From NCBI GenBank assembly GCA_963971225.1, contig OZ020270.1, positions 27,961,123-28,025,122 on the forward strand: 64,000 nt of DNA, in the 5' to 3' direction. The DNA is from Melieria omissa. Its lineage: Eukaryota > Arthropoda > Insecta > Diptera > Ulidiidae. A program made the position numbers and the translations under genes. The notes beneath the pieces were generated by a model, which saw nothing but the letters and a program-made list of their open reading frames with translations, did no database searches and was not told where the DNA came from. Of this stretch, positions 40,781 through 52,908 are shown in pieces (position 1 is the first letter of the stretch; each line of letters opens with the position of its first letter).

Positions 40781-41383
40781 AGTTATGGTCACCCCAATTC
40801 AAAGAATATTTTGACACAAAAAGCAATAAACAATAATTAGCATTATTTACGTTTATCGCTTTTGTCAAGTGTCACTTTAGCGACCCACTTAAAATTCCCT
40901 AGAATCGTATTGCACACCGCAATGCACCAAGCATTTTAGCGACCCACTTAAATTTCCTACAAATCATATTGCACAACACCACCACAATGCACCAAGCACC
41001 CACTTAAATTTCCTACAAATCATATTGCACAACACCACCACAATGCACCAAGCATTGTGACCCACTTAAAATTCCTGCGAACCATATTGCACACTGCGTT
41101 GCACCAAACATTTCCGCCCTTTCGGCATAATTGCCGAAATCGCACTTGACCACAGCCACTTGAACGCAGACTAACTGACGACGCGTTTTCCTCCGGTCAC
41201 CGTACCGCACAAGAAGAAATAGCTGACGCGCCTGTAATGCTTTCCCTCTGGTTTCACGCATGCATTTATTACTATAAATAGTACAGTTGAGAATTGACCA
41301 TCCGACAAGGAGGTGTTTTCATTTGGAAAGGCCACAGAGCTGAACTTACACCAGGACCACGGAATTCCCACTCAACCAAAATT
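40781..41383 (+). repeat. C 5' LTR, 603 bp, with internal 56-bp tandem duplication
   Basis: Compared with the 3' LTR it has an extra tandem 56-bp unit (40943-40998 and 40999-41054, starting CCCACTTAAATTTC). It lacks about 20 bases that in the 3' LTR (near 59209-59228) include AATAAA. Other related short repeats of ACCCACTTAAAATTCC occur across U3. Confidence 0.9.
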
Positions 41384-41400
41384 GGCGACGAGGATGGGAT
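41383..41400 (+). promoter_or_regulatory. C primer-binding site (tRNA-Ser)
   Basis: TGGCGACGAGGATGGGAT starts with the last base of the LTR. It complements the 3' end of a tRNA-Ser(GCT) as I remember it, the primer class used by 17.6/297-like elements. Confidence 0.8.
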
Positions 41401-41977
41401 GTGGACATCGATCCATAACCAAATAAAAAAAGTAAAGTGATATATAAAAAAAAAAAGTCAGAAGAAAAAACCATAAGAACAGCAACGACTACGCGAATGA
41501 AACAAGATCAAGTGAAAAACTAAAAAGTGCACTGAGAAGAACTACGCAAAAAGCAAACACCAGCAGCATCAAAGCAGAACGTCCATCGAGGAACCTAATT
41601 ATTTGAAACAGCAGCAGCATCAAAGCAAACGTGCATCGATTCGATCATTTGAAACAGCAGCGGCATCAAGGCAAAACAAAACGTTCGAGGAAAGTGAAAT
41701 CGTCAGAGCGCTGCGAACAACAACTAAAACCCCTAAGAACCCGACCGATGACGAAATACAACGAAACTCTCGACAAATTGGAATCATTAATCACCGTAAT
41801 CGACAACAGGATCCAACTCTACTCCACCGGGACGGAAAGGACAAAATACACCGAAATCCTAGGAAAACTGGAAAGTATCAGAGACAACATAATAAGACTA
41901 CACAGCGACAAAAAGGCAACAAGGCATCCCGGAAGCGCACGACCAAACGGATACTAAGTAAGACTAGTTAAGAATAA
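41401..41977 (+). other. C leader with a possible short frame
   Basis: A-rich leader. From an ATG at 41748 to a stop at 41955-41957 a 69-codon frame reads as a charged helix (MTKYNETLDKLESLITVID, TEILGKLESIRDNIIRLHS). Heptad-like Leu/Ile spacing suggests a coiled coil. It may be a leader peptide or a displaced gag N-terminus. Other phases here are A-rich by composition and not coding. Confidence 0.4.
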
Positions 41978-41985
41978 AAATAGTA

Positions 41986-42283
41986 CAGACATGGGGGTTT
42001 TGCATTAAGTTCATAGTGCACTATCCTTTTCACTTCCACTAAATAAATTTTAGTGGTAGTTGAATTTTTTCCACTAATCACTGAATTTAATGGCAGTGGC
42101 AATGGTAAAAAGTACCACTAAAAAAAAATTAGTGGAAGAAAATTGCACTACCACTAAATAAAGATCAGTGATTAGTGGAAAAATTCAGCTACCACTAAAA
42201 TTTATTTAGTGGATAATGGAAAATTTCCCAGCAGACCTCTAGTGGTAGTGGTAGTGGATTTTAGTGCAAAACCCCCATGTCTG
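41986..42283. mobile_element. Element P: 298-bp hAT-like palindromic MITE in C leader
   Basis: Inverted termini CAGACATGGGGGTTTTGCA with one internal mismatch further in, and an 8-bp duplication AAATAGTA at 41978-41985 and 42284-42291. CAG ends with an 8-bp duplication point to hAT. The interior is built from CCACTAAAT and its complement and can fold back almost fully. Confidence 0.88.
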
Positions 42284-42311
42284 AAATAGTAAATTAGTTA
42301 AGCTAGTCAAT

Positions 42312-43345
42312 ATGGCTGTACGAATCGAAATAAACCCGGTCAAATACCTATCTTCCTTACCGGAGTTTCATGGAGACTATCGAGACCTTCAGACATTCCT
42401 AAACCTAGTAGACAGAATCCAACCACTACTCCAGGGATACGACGATTTGTCCCAGGAACTCTTTGCCGACATTATAAAAAGTAGATTAAGGAACAAGGCC
42501 AGGGAGGTAATAGAGATAAATTGTCAGGTAGTTACTTGGAACGAGATAAAAGAAGTATTGATCAACAACTTCGGGGAAAGACTATCGCTAGAAGAGTTGA
42601 AGAACTAAGAGGAACGACCTTTAAGACAAACAGTATCGACTTTTTTAACGAAATAAAAACTAAGGTAAGAAGACTGAACAATAAAACCACAATGCTATTC
42701 GGTGAAGGAGCAGCAGTGAACGCCATCGTTAGTAATAACATCAGAAGCGCACTGAATATCTTCAAATCTAAATTACCAGAACCAATGAAGTCAATTTTAA
42801 TATGCAGAAACCCAGACTCATTGGAAAAAGCAATAAACATATTGTTCGACGCAGGATATGCACACTTAGGAAAAGACGGAAAACCCTACCGTGTTAACAG
42901 ACAAAGTCCTAGTAACAGAAATAACCAAAATAACAATCAAAATTCTAACAACAGAAATAACCAAAATAACAATCAAAATCCTAATAACAGAAATAGCCAA
43001 AATTACAATCAAAATTTTAACAATAGACAGAATTATAATCCTACCAACCGACAAAATTACCAAAACCCTAACAACAGACAGAATTATAATAACCAGAATT
43101 TCAACGACAGACAAAGCCATAACGACCGAAACCAACACAATGGACAGAATCAATACAACTATAGAGAACGAAACTACAATAACTATAATAACGGACCTAG
43201 ACCAAGAAATCAAAATCATTGGCAGAATGACCAAAGAATGAACGAACAACCTACCCAAAACCAACTACCTATTCCCGAACCAATGGACGTTAACAACATC
43301 CAAAATTTTCAGTCAGAAGCCTCGGAGGAAACCTACCATGTATAG
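42312..43345 (+). pseudogene. C gag with N/Q-rich tail, one frameshift
   Basis: From an ATG at 42312 the capsid-like part reads YLSSLPEFHGDYRDLQTFL and continues to about 42600. It then shifts phase near 42595 (FKTNSIDFFNEIKTKVRRLN, LFDAGYAHLGKDGKPYRVN) and runs to 43345. A long Asn/Gln-rich repeat tract (about 42895-43190, units like NRNNQNNNQN) stands where other gags have zinc knuckles; none is present, as in other errantiviruses. One indel disables it. Confidence 0.88.
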
Positions 43346-43737
43346 AAGTAGGAACAAAGCTATGATCCCTTAAATTCTTAATAGACACCGGAGCCACTCA
43401 CTCCATTATTAATACTGGGCTCTGCAACACCAAATGGTCCGTACCAATAGAAAAACCTATTACCATGAAAACAATACAACACACTGTTCAAATACACGAA
43501 AAGGTTATCATACCTCTATTCAAAGAATTGGGAGATACAAACAAAAAAGTTGAACTTTTAGTTTGCCAATTAAATACCGAATACGACGGCATAATTGGTA
43601 ACAATATATTAATAGAATTAAAAGCCATCATACACTTAGAAAATGGCACACTACAAATAGGGCAAAATAAAATTCTATTACAATACCCCACCAACCAGGT
43701 GAAATACCATTCGATCACGAGGGAATTCACGAAGTAA
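43346..43737 (+). pseudogene. C protease
   Basis: Reads FLIDTGATHSIINTG, the retropepsin Asp-Thr-Gly, and later LNTEYDGIIGNNILIEL. An in-frame TGA lies just upstream near 43370 and the phase shifts again near 43700. Confidence 0.85.
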
Positions 43738-44699
43738 GAATTCCTGTTAAGTGCGAAAAAGGTCTAGTTTACCTACCAAGAGTAGCCACGGAAAACAAAA
43801 ATATTGAAATTCTAGAAGGCGTACATGAAGCCAGTAACTCCCAAATCAACGCCCTTGTAAAAATTCCAAATGAAGGAAAGATAAACCTAATTATTAACAA
43901 ACAAGACGTAGTAAAAGTAACAGAAACAAATTTCTCTATTCACGAATACAACAACCAAAAAGTCCAAACGACAGACGACCTACTCAGCCAAATCCGAACC
44001 CAACATCTTTCAGATGAAGAGAAGAATAAACTTATGCCAGTAATACAGAAATTCAATAACATATTTTATAGAGAAGGAACCGACTTGTCTTCCACTAATG
44101 CGATAAAACACGAAATTAGAACTACGAATAATATACCAATAACTGCCCACACTTATAGATACCCTTACATACATAAGGAAGAGGTACAAAATCAGATCAA
44201 AGAAATGTTAGAAAGTGGTATAATAAGACCAAGCCATTCACCCTACTCTGCCCCAGTTTGGATAGTACCCAAAAAACTTAATGCTAGTGGGAAAAAGAAA
44301 TGGCGCCTGATGATTGATTACCGTAAGTTAAATGAAGTGACGATCGACGATAAGTACCCCATTCCCAATATGGACGAAATCCTGGAAAAATTAGGAAGGT
44401 GCCACTACTTCACCACATTAGATCTGGCAAAAGGTTTCCATCAGATAGAAATTAAGGAGAGCGATATTCATAAAACAGCATTCCGAGTCGAAGGAGGGCA
44501 CTACGAATTCATACGTATGCCGTTCGGGCTCAAAACAGCCCCGGCAACCTTCCAACGTCTGATGAATAATGTTTTAGGAGACTTGATCAACTCCATTTGC
44601 TTGGTTTGCCTTGATGACATAGTCATCTTCTCAACATCCCTCCAGGAACACATAGAATCACTCACTAAAGTCTTCAAGCGCCTCAAAGATGCCAACTTA
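43698..44699 (+). pseudogene. C reverse transcriptase, N-terminal two thirds
   Basis: Open from about 43698 to the D insertion. Motifs: RYPYIHKEEVQNQI, GIIRPSHSPYSAPVWIVPKK, RLMIDYRKLNEVTIDDKYPI, YFTTLDLAKGFHQIE, RMPFGLKTAPATFQRLM. The active-site box reads CLDD rather than YLDD (CLVCLDDIVIFS), a Tyr-to-Cys change. The reading frame is interrupted by D after KDANL and resumes at 45408. Confidence 0.9.
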
Positions 44700-45405
44700 A
44701 GGCAGGTTCTCACCTTGTGGATCCGAAAAAGTGCACTTTTTTTAGGAATTTTTTTTTAGCAAACGGTTAAAGATACAACGCTGAAAATTGTTTCTGGATA
44801 TGAACACACATTTATTTAGAGAATACAATTTTTCAAATTGAATGAATCAAAAAAAGGGGGGGAGGGGGCGTCCATCAGTGGCGGCATGTCGGCGAGGAGA
44901 TGTCCCGCTACCGGAAGTGATTCCGTCAAAATCCGTGATCGGAAACACAAAAATCGAACACATTCTTAATGTGTACCGTATTATCTGTTGAATGAACCAA
45001 GATCATGAAAAAAAATCAAAATTACAAAAGTTATGAGGTTTTGAAAAAAAAATTAAGATTTTCGCATTTTTTTGTTCACTTATTATTTTTTTAAATAAAC
45101 AATTTTCAATATTTTTGGCTGATCGTGGTTCGTTTATTAGAAAAAACCCTAAGGAACATTTGGAAAAAATTTTGTGACGATTGGTTCATTCCAGCGCCTT
45201 CAATCACTTCCGTAAGGTCCGAAAATGTGGTTCTGAGAAAAACGCGTTTAAAGTTTAAAGCGCGCTTGGCCGGTGCTCTACACTGCTCTATGTAACGGCC
45301 TGTAACTTTTGTAATTTATCAGATTTTGTTCTGAAATTTCTGGAGCACATTTTTGAAACATATATCTACACGATATTTTTTTTTCCACAAGGTGAGAACC
45401 TGCCT
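44700..45405. mobile_element. Element D: 706-bp TA-flanked non-autonomous DNA element in C pol
   Basis: The inverted termini AGGCAGGTTCTCACCTTG are flanked by TA (44698-44699, 45406-45407); removing it restores the C pol frame. The interior is AT-rich with no transposase. Termini beginning TA-AGG are shared with E and F, so a DD37E-type relative probably mobilised it. TTAA flanks (44697-44700, 45405-45408) would also fit a piggyBac-type insertion; the E/F similarity makes TA more likely. Confidence 0.82.
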
Positions 45406-45407
45406 TA

Positions 45408-47452
45408 AAGTTACAACTGGACAAAAGTGAATTCTTAAAACTTCAGACCGAATTTTTAGGGCACATTGTTTCTCCGGAAGGTATCCAACCAAACCCCAAG
45501 AAAATTCTTTGCGTTCAAAATTTCCCTTTACCAAAGTCACAAAAGCAAATTAAACAGTTTCTTGGACTCACCGGTTTTTACCGTAAATTTATAAAGGATT
45601 ACGCTAAAGTAGCCAGACCTATGATCAAATATCTGAAGAAAGAAGCATTAGTAGACACCAACGATCCAGAATATATCAATAGCTTTCAAACCCTGAAACT
45701 CATGCTAGTCAATGAACCAATACTGGTCTATCCTGATTTCAAAAAGAACTTTACTCTACAAACAGACGCAAGTAATTTCGCAATGGGAGCTGTGCTATCG
45801 CAAGACAACCACCCCATTTGCTACGCGAGTCGTACATTAAACGACCATGAGAAGAATTACAGTACGATCGAGAAAGAATTACTCGCGATAGTTTGGGCCA
45901 CACAGCATTTCCGCCCGTACTTGTTTGGGAGAAGATTCATAATAGAAACGGACCATAGGCCACTAACATGGCTTTTTTCAGTCAAAGAACCGTGCGTCAA
46001 AGCTCGTGCGATGGAGACTCCGCTTACAAGAATTCGACTATGAGATAAAATACAAGAAAGGCGTACAAAATGGAAATGCCGACGCACTTTCCCGCCTCGA
46101 AGTAAATACTAATGACATAATATACGACATTGTGAACGAATCCGAAAGACCCGTAAATGTTTACAAGAACCAATTCATACTAAAGAGAACTACATCAGGA
46201 TCACTAAGAATGCAGAATAACAATATATTTAATTTCAATCGCAAAATAATACATGCAAAAAGTTACGACGAAGAAACCTTAATTACCATTATTAAAAATC
46301 ACTTTAACCCGGATAAAGTTAACGCAGTTTATATCGAAGATATAGACGTAAAACAAGCATTCAAACAAGTCATAAACAAATATTTCTATACAGAGGACTG
46401 CAACATTAAAGTAATGCTTTGTAAATACCTTCTGAAGGATATTGTAGACGAACACGAACTAGCAACAACCATCGAAAAGGAACACAAAAGAAATAACCAT
46501 AGAGGGATTAACGAAAACTTCGCACAACTAAAACAGGAAATCTACCATCCAAAACTAAAAAAACGAATAACTCAATATATAAACAACTGCGATATGTAAC
46601 CTAGAAAAATATGACCGAAAACCCATTAAAGCCAAATTCAATACAACAGAAACCCCAAATCAACCAAACGAAATTGTACACATGGACGTTTTCCATAGTC
46701 TGAACAAAACATTATTTCTAACAATAATTGATAAATTTTCTAAATTCGCCCAAACTATCAAAATCAACAACCGATCATGGATAGAATTCAAAAGAGCATT
46801 ATGCGAATACTTAAGTAGAGTAGGACACGTAAAGAAAATTATAATAGACAATGAACTCGGATTTAAAGCACTACCACTAACGGAATTTTTAAAACAACAA
46901 GACATATAAATTCACTTTACATCTAATAACAATCACACATCTAATGCAGATATCGAACGCCTTCACAATACAATAAACGAACATATTAGGCTACTCAAAC
47001 ACGACCCAAACAAAGACACGGACACCGTGGAAGAGAAAATTTATAAAATTATAATGTTTTACAACAACACGATCCATTCATCGACAGGTCATAAGCCAAA
47101 TGATTTTAATAATGGAAATATTGATAAAAACGAATACCAGACAATTAGAGAACGGATAATAAAAAATAAAGAAAAAACTATTAACAGATTAAATCAAGAT
47201 AAAGAAGACGTAGAGTTACAGACAGGACCCGTCCTTCTAAAAGAAATACGAGGTGGTAAAAATCATTCGAAATTTCGACCAGCCGAAGTAGAGAAACTGG
47301 ACGACGATCATGTCGTAACCAAAAGAGGCCTTAAGTATCACAAATCTCATATTAAAAGGAAGAAAAAATACCAAAACGGAAACGAAGTACAGAACAACCC
47401 CCAACTAATTGACTTAAACGTTTTGTTTAACCAACCTTTACAGACAAAATGA
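45408..47452 (+). pseudogene. C pol, C-terminal part (unit 1): RT end, RNase H, integrase
   Basis: Reads the RT thumb ([35 protein letters not shown]), RNase H ([36 protein letters not shown]), the linker (GNADALSRLE), and the integrase. Integrase signals are NNHRGI, NNCDMC, VHMDVFHS, IIDNELGFKA and SNADIERLHNTI, so the D, D and E are present. Lesions: phase shift near 46010, another near 46597, and a TAA at 46906-46908. The last part (47027-47452) is open, ending in TGA that overlaps the env ATG. Confidence 0.92.
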
Positions 47453-48233
47453 AGCTGATCTATACCATCTTCACACTAATTACCTGCACCATATCCCAAC
47501 CAATGATTGGACACGTAATGCATGTACAAGACCTAACAATGAAGGATATATACCGTTAAAAATCGAAGAAGTCAAAATCATCGACTACTACGAAAAAATC
47601 CTCCACGTAATTAACGTAACAAAGTACGAACAAACTATCAATATCATATCCAAAAATATCGAAGTAATCTCCAAAGCATCATTTGACAAACCTCTATTCG
47701 ATTCAATCAGCAAAAGTTGTATGCTACTAAAATCAAAAGTATCTAACCTTATACCACATTTCAAACAAAAAAGGGGATTAATGAACATCGTAGGCAAAGG
47801 TTTTAAAGTAATAGCTGGCACCATGGACAGCGAAGACGAAAAAGACATACGAGACGCAATAAACCAACTCTCAAACAATAACGAAAAACTTCCAAACAAC
47901 ATAGAATCAATAACCTACGTTAGTAACATTCTCTCATCAAAAATAGATAATATAACAGCACACATAAACATACAACAACACACCGTACAAAACTACATCA
48001 ACAAATATACAAGAGAAATACAGAATAAAATCACTGACATCGAAGACGAAGTACATTTTCTGAAAAATATTTATCAGATACAAAACGACATCTCTTTATT
48101 CAAGGACCATGTTGACGACATAGAATAAATAATATTCACTAGTAAATTAGGAGTAACCCCAACAGACATACTTACCGACCAAGAATTCGAGTTTGTAAAC
48201 CATTACGACACATACATCAACATAAAAACTTAG
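47449..48233 (+). pseudogene. env: C env, N-terminal part (unit 1)
   Basis: This is an insect errantivirus envelope of the baculovirus-F type. The ATG overlaps the pol TGA. A signal-peptide-like start is followed after one frameshift (near 47530) by an ectodomain frame. It contains a basic furin-type site followed at once by a GLMN fusion-peptide-like motif near 47770, and later an EDEVHFL motif. A stop at 48126-48128 and element E at 48236 break it. It cannot make a working glycoprotein. Confidence 0.88.
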
Positions 48234-48235
48234 TA

Positions 48236-49122
48236 AGGACTGTATCGAAAAGAAAGTGCACGCTTAGTTTGAAGTATAACTTTAATGGAAATTTTTTTGA
48301 TCAGATTTTTTGTTTTAACATTTGTTGCATATACTTTAAGGACTAAGGATTTTTGTTTAAATAACAAATTTGTTTTTCAAATAAATGTATATCTAATTTT
48401 TTGTTTGACCCTCTTCATTAAATTTTGTACAGCTGTTTGCGTTATGGGTTTTTTTGATTTTCTCCAATTTTTTTCTAATTCCTTCAGATTTTTAGCTTCT
48501 TGTTCATCTTTCATAAGGTTTCTTTTGGCTATTGCGCAGTAGCGCTCTATTGGACGTAGTTCTGGTGATTTTAGCGGATTCTCATTTCTTCCTGGCAGTG
48601 ATTTTGAGTTCATTTTTACATATGTCGCGTCATCCATAATGATGCCCGAAATTTTTTTGTTTGCAGAGACGAGTGTATAGTTTTCTGCATTGCGTTTTGC
48701 CAGCCACTTTTTGATTTTCATTTCTTTTTGGTATTGTTTGTTTTTTATATGTTTTTAAGTTATTCCTCTGCTTCACTCTTTGCACCATCGTCACACTCGT
48801 TCTAGCTAAATTTCCAATACAAATGCACTTGTTTTCGTCAATCTAATGCCTCAGTTTTTCTTCCATTTTTGGGTCTTTAGGACCCTTTTTACGGTCACTT
48901 TTTGGTATGTCGTTGATAGTGCAATTTTCACCATACTTAAGAATCATTTTTTTTTAGCGAAGTTTATGGACACGCGATGTCGTTTGGGTGATTTTCTGTA
49001 CGAAGCACCTGTTTCAGTGAACCAACTGTACACAAATTTTTTGAGGATGTCTAACTCGATACGCGTAATTTTCGTAATATAAAAATATATGAAACGAAAT
49101 TTGTATGAAATCAGTATATCAT
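48236..49122 (-). mobile_element. Element E, truncated (unit 1)
   Basis: One terminus (AGGACTGTATCGAAAAGAAA) lies next to TA; the other end is missing because the unit joins to the end of D. It contains the minus-strand transposase remnant at 48377-48721. Confidence 0.9.
48377..48721 (-). pseudogene. E transposase remnant (unit 1)
   Basis: A 114-codon frame from an ATG keeps the first catalytic Asp (IIMDDATYVKMNSKSLPGR) and the region around the last Glu (SPELRPIERYCAIAKRNLM). The whole middle with the second Asp is deleted. It is related to the F transposase. E is therefore an internally deleted, non-autonomous member of the same broad family. Confidence 0.88.
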
Positions 49123-49157
49123 ATATTTTTTTTTCCACAAGGTGAGAACCTGCCTTA

Positions 49158-51202
49158 AAGTTACAACTGGACAAAAGTGAATTCTTAAAACTTCAGACCG
49201 AATTTTTAGGGCACATTGTTTCTCCGGAAGGTATCCAACCAAACCCCAAGAAAATTCTTTGCGTTCAAAATTTCCCTTTACCAAAGTCACAAAAGCAAAT
49301 TAAACAGTTTCTTGGACTCACCGGCTTTTATCGTAAATTTATAAAGGATTACGCTAAAGTAGCCAGACCTATGATCAAATATCTGAAGAAAGAAGCATTA
49401 GTAGACACCAACGATCCAGAATATATCAATAGCTTTCAAACCCTGAAACTCATGCTAGTCAATGAACCAATACTGGTCTATCCTGATTTCAAAAAGAACT
49501 TTACTCTACAAACAGACGCAAGTAATTTCGCAATGGGAGCTGTGCTATCGCAAGACAACCACCCCATTTGCTACGCGAGTCGTACATTAAACGACCATGA
49601 GAAGAATTACAGTACGATCGAGAAAGAATTACTCGCGATAGTTTGGGCCACACAGCATTTCCGCCCGTACTTGTTTGGGAGAAGATTCATAATAGAAACG
49701 GACCATAGGCCACTAACATGGCTTTTTTCAGTCAAAGAACCGTGCGTCAAAGCTCGTGCGATGGAGACTCCGCTTACAAGAATTCGACTATGAGATAAAA
49801 TACAAGAAAGGCGTACAAAATGGAAATGCCGACGCACTTTCCCGCCTCGAAGTAAATACTAATGACATAATATACGACATTGTGAACGAATCCGAAAGAC
49901 CCGTAAATGTTTACAAGAACCAATTCATACTAAAGAGAACTACATCAGGATCACTAAGAATGCAGAATAACAATATATTTAATTTCAATCGCAAAATAAT
50001 ACATGCAAAAAGTTACGACGAAGAAACCTTAATTACCATTATTAAAAATCACTTTAACCCGGATAAAGTTAACGCAGTTTATATCGAAGATATAGACGTA
50101 AAACAAGCATTCAAACAAGTCATAAACAAATATTTCTATACAGAGGACTGCAACATTAAAGTAATGCTTTGTAAATACCTTCTGAAGGATATTGTAGACG
50201 AACACGAACTAGCAACAACCATCGAAAAGGAACACAAAAGAAATAACCATAGAGGGATTAACGAAAACTTCGCACAACTAAAACAGGAAATCTACCATCC
50301 AAAACTAAAAAAACGAATAACTCAATATATAAACAACTGCGATATGTAACCTAGAAAAATATGACCGAAAACCCATTAAAGCCAAATTCAATACAACAGA
50401 AACCCCAAATCAACCAAACGAAATTGTACACATGGACGTTTTCCATAGTCTGAACAAAACATTATTTCTAACAATAATTGATAAATTTTCTAAATTCGCC
50501 CAAACTATCAAAATCAACAACCGATCATGGATAGAATTCAAAAGAGCATTATGCGAATACTTAAGTAGAGTAGGACACGTAAAGAAAATTATAATAGACA
50601 ATGAACTCGGATTTAAAGCACTACCACTAACGGAATTTTTAAAACAACAAGACATATAAATTCACTTTACATCTAATAACAATCACACATCTAATGCAGA
50701 TATCGAACGCCTTCACAATACAATAAACGAACATATTAGGCTACTCAAACACGACCCAAACAAAGACACGGACACCGTGGAAGAGAAAATTTATAAAATT
50801 ATAATGTTTTACAACAACACGATCCATTCATCGACAGGTCATAAGCCAAATGATTTTAATAATGGAAATATTGATAAAAACGAATACCAGACAATTAGAG
50901 AACGGATAATAAAAAATAAAGAAAAAACTATTAACAGATTAAATCAAGATAAAGAAGACGTAGAGTTACAGACAGGACCCGTCCTTCTAAAAGAAATACG
51001 AGGTGGTAAAAATCATTCGAAATTTCGACCAGCCGAAGTAGAGAAACTGGACGACGATCATGTCGTAACCAAAAGAGGCCTTAAGTATCACAAATCTCAT
51101 ATTAAAAGGAAGAAAAAATACCAAAACGGAAACGAAGTACAGAACAACCCCCAACTAATTGACTTAAACGTTTTGTTTAACCAACCTTTACAGACAAAAT
51201 GA
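49158..51202 (+). pseudogene. C pol, C-terminal part (unit 2)
   Basis: Repeat of 45408-47452 with the same frameshifts and TAA. Two silent-looking differences from unit 1 near 49326 and 49332 are shared with unit 3. Confidence 0.92.
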
Positions 51203-51983
51203 AGCTGATCTATACCATCTTCACACTAATTACCTGCACCATATCCCAACCAATGATTGGACACGTAATGCATGTACAAGACCTAACAATGAAGGATATA
51301 TACCGTTAAAAATCGAAGAAGTCAAAATCATCGACTACTACGAAAAAATCCTCCACGTAATTAACGTAACAAAGTACGAACAAACTATCAATATCATATC
51401 CAAAAATATCGAAGTAATCTCCAAAGCATCATTTGACAAACCTCTATTCGATTCAATCAGCAAAAGTTGTATGCTACTAAAATCAAAAGTATCTAACCTT
51501 ATACCACATTTCAAACAAAAAAGGGGATTAATGAACATCGTAGGCAAAGGTTTTAAAGTAATAGCTGGCACCATGGACAGCGAAGACGAAAAAGACATAC
51601 GAGACGCAATAAACCAACTCTCAAACAATAACGAAAAACTTCCAAACAACATAGAATCAATAACCTACGTTAGTAACATTCTCTCATCAAAAATAGATAA
51701 TATAACAGCACACATAAACATACAACAACACACCGTACAAAACTACATCAACAAATATACAAGAGAAATACAGAATAAAATCACTGACATCGAAGACGAA
51801 GTACATTTTCTGAAAAATATTTATCAGATACAAAACGACATCTCTTTATTCAAGGACCATGTTGACGACATAGAATAAATAATATTCACTAGTAAATTAG
51901 GAGTAACCCCAACAGACATACTTACCGACCAAGAATTCGAGTTTGTAAACCATTACGACACATACATCAACATAAAAACTTAG
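51199..51983 (+). pseudogene. env: C env, N-terminal part (unit 2)
   Basis: Repeat of 47449-48233 with the same frameshift and stop. It is followed by a truncated E (51986-52873). Confidence 0.88.
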
Positions 51984-51985
51984 TA

Positions 51986-52873
51986 AGGACTGTATCGAAA
52001 AGAAAGTGCACGCTTAGTTTGAAGTATAACTTTAATGGAAATTTTTTTGATCAGATTTTTTGTTTTAACATTTGTTGCATATACTTTAAGGACTAAGGAT
52101 TTTTGTTTAAATAACAAATTTGTTTTTCAAATAAATGTATATCTAATTTTTTGTTTGACCCTCTTCATTAAATTTTGTACAGCTGTTTGCGTTATGGGTT
52201 TTTTTGATTTTCTCCAATTTTTTTCTAATTCCTTCAGATTTTTAGCTTCTTGTTCATCTTTCATAAGGTTTCTTTTGGCTATTGCGCAGTAGCGCTCTAT
52301 TGGACGTAGTTCTGGTGATTTTAGCGGATTCTCATTTCTTCCTGGCAGTGATTTTGAGTTCATTTTTACATATGTCGCGTCATCCATAATGATGCCCGAA
52401 ATTTTTTTGTTTGCAGAGACGAGTGTATAGTTTTCTGCATTGCGTTTTGCCAGCCACTTTTTGATTTTCATTTCTTTTTGGTATTGTTTGTTTTTTATAT
52501 GTTTTTAAGTTATTCCTCTGCTTCACTCTTTGCACCATCGTCACACTCGTTCTAGCTAAATTTCCAATACAAATGCACTTGTTTTCGTCAATCTAATGCC
52601 TCAGTTTTTCTTCCATTTTTGGGTCTTTAGGACCCTTTTTACGGTCACTTTTTGGTATGTCGTTGATAGTGCAATTTTCACCATACTTAAGAATCATTTT
52701 TTTTTAGCGAAGTTTATGGACACGCGATGTCGTTTGGGTGATTTTCTGTACGAAGCACCTGTTTCAGTGAACCAACTGTACACAAATTTTTTGAGGATGT
52801 CTAACTCGATACGCGTAATTTTCGTAATATAAAAATATATGAAACGAAATTTGTATGAAATCAGTATATCATA
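51986..52873 (-). mobile_element. Element E, truncated (unit 2)
   Basis: Same truncation as in unit 1, at the same base of E. Confidence 0.9.
52127..52471 (-). pseudogene. E transposase remnant (unit 2)
   Basis: Same 114-codon remnant as 48377-48721, with no visible difference. Confidence 0.88.
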
Positions 52874-52908
52874 TATTTTTTTTTTCCACAAGGTGAGAAC
52901 CTGCCTTA

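Noticed and set aside
41603..41971. A 122-codon frame in the C leader as a real gene
   Set aside because: The frame is Lys/Gln/Thr-rich from A-rich composition. The alternative phase from 41748 looks more protein-like, so this one was not called.
42895..43190. CRISPR-like or satellite array
   Set aside because: The repetition is an Asn/Gln-rich codon tract inside C gag, without regular spacers.
44697..45408. D as a piggyBac-type element with TTAA duplication
   Set aside because: TTAA does flank it, but the termini lack the usual piggyBac CCC start and share TA-AGG with E and F, so TA is the simpler reading. Not fully excluded.
48285..48542. Plus-strand hydrophobic 85-codon frame as a membrane protein, repeated three times
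   Set aside because: It is antisense to the E transposase remnant; its Phe/Leu-rich character comes from reading a Lys/Glu-rich gene backwards.
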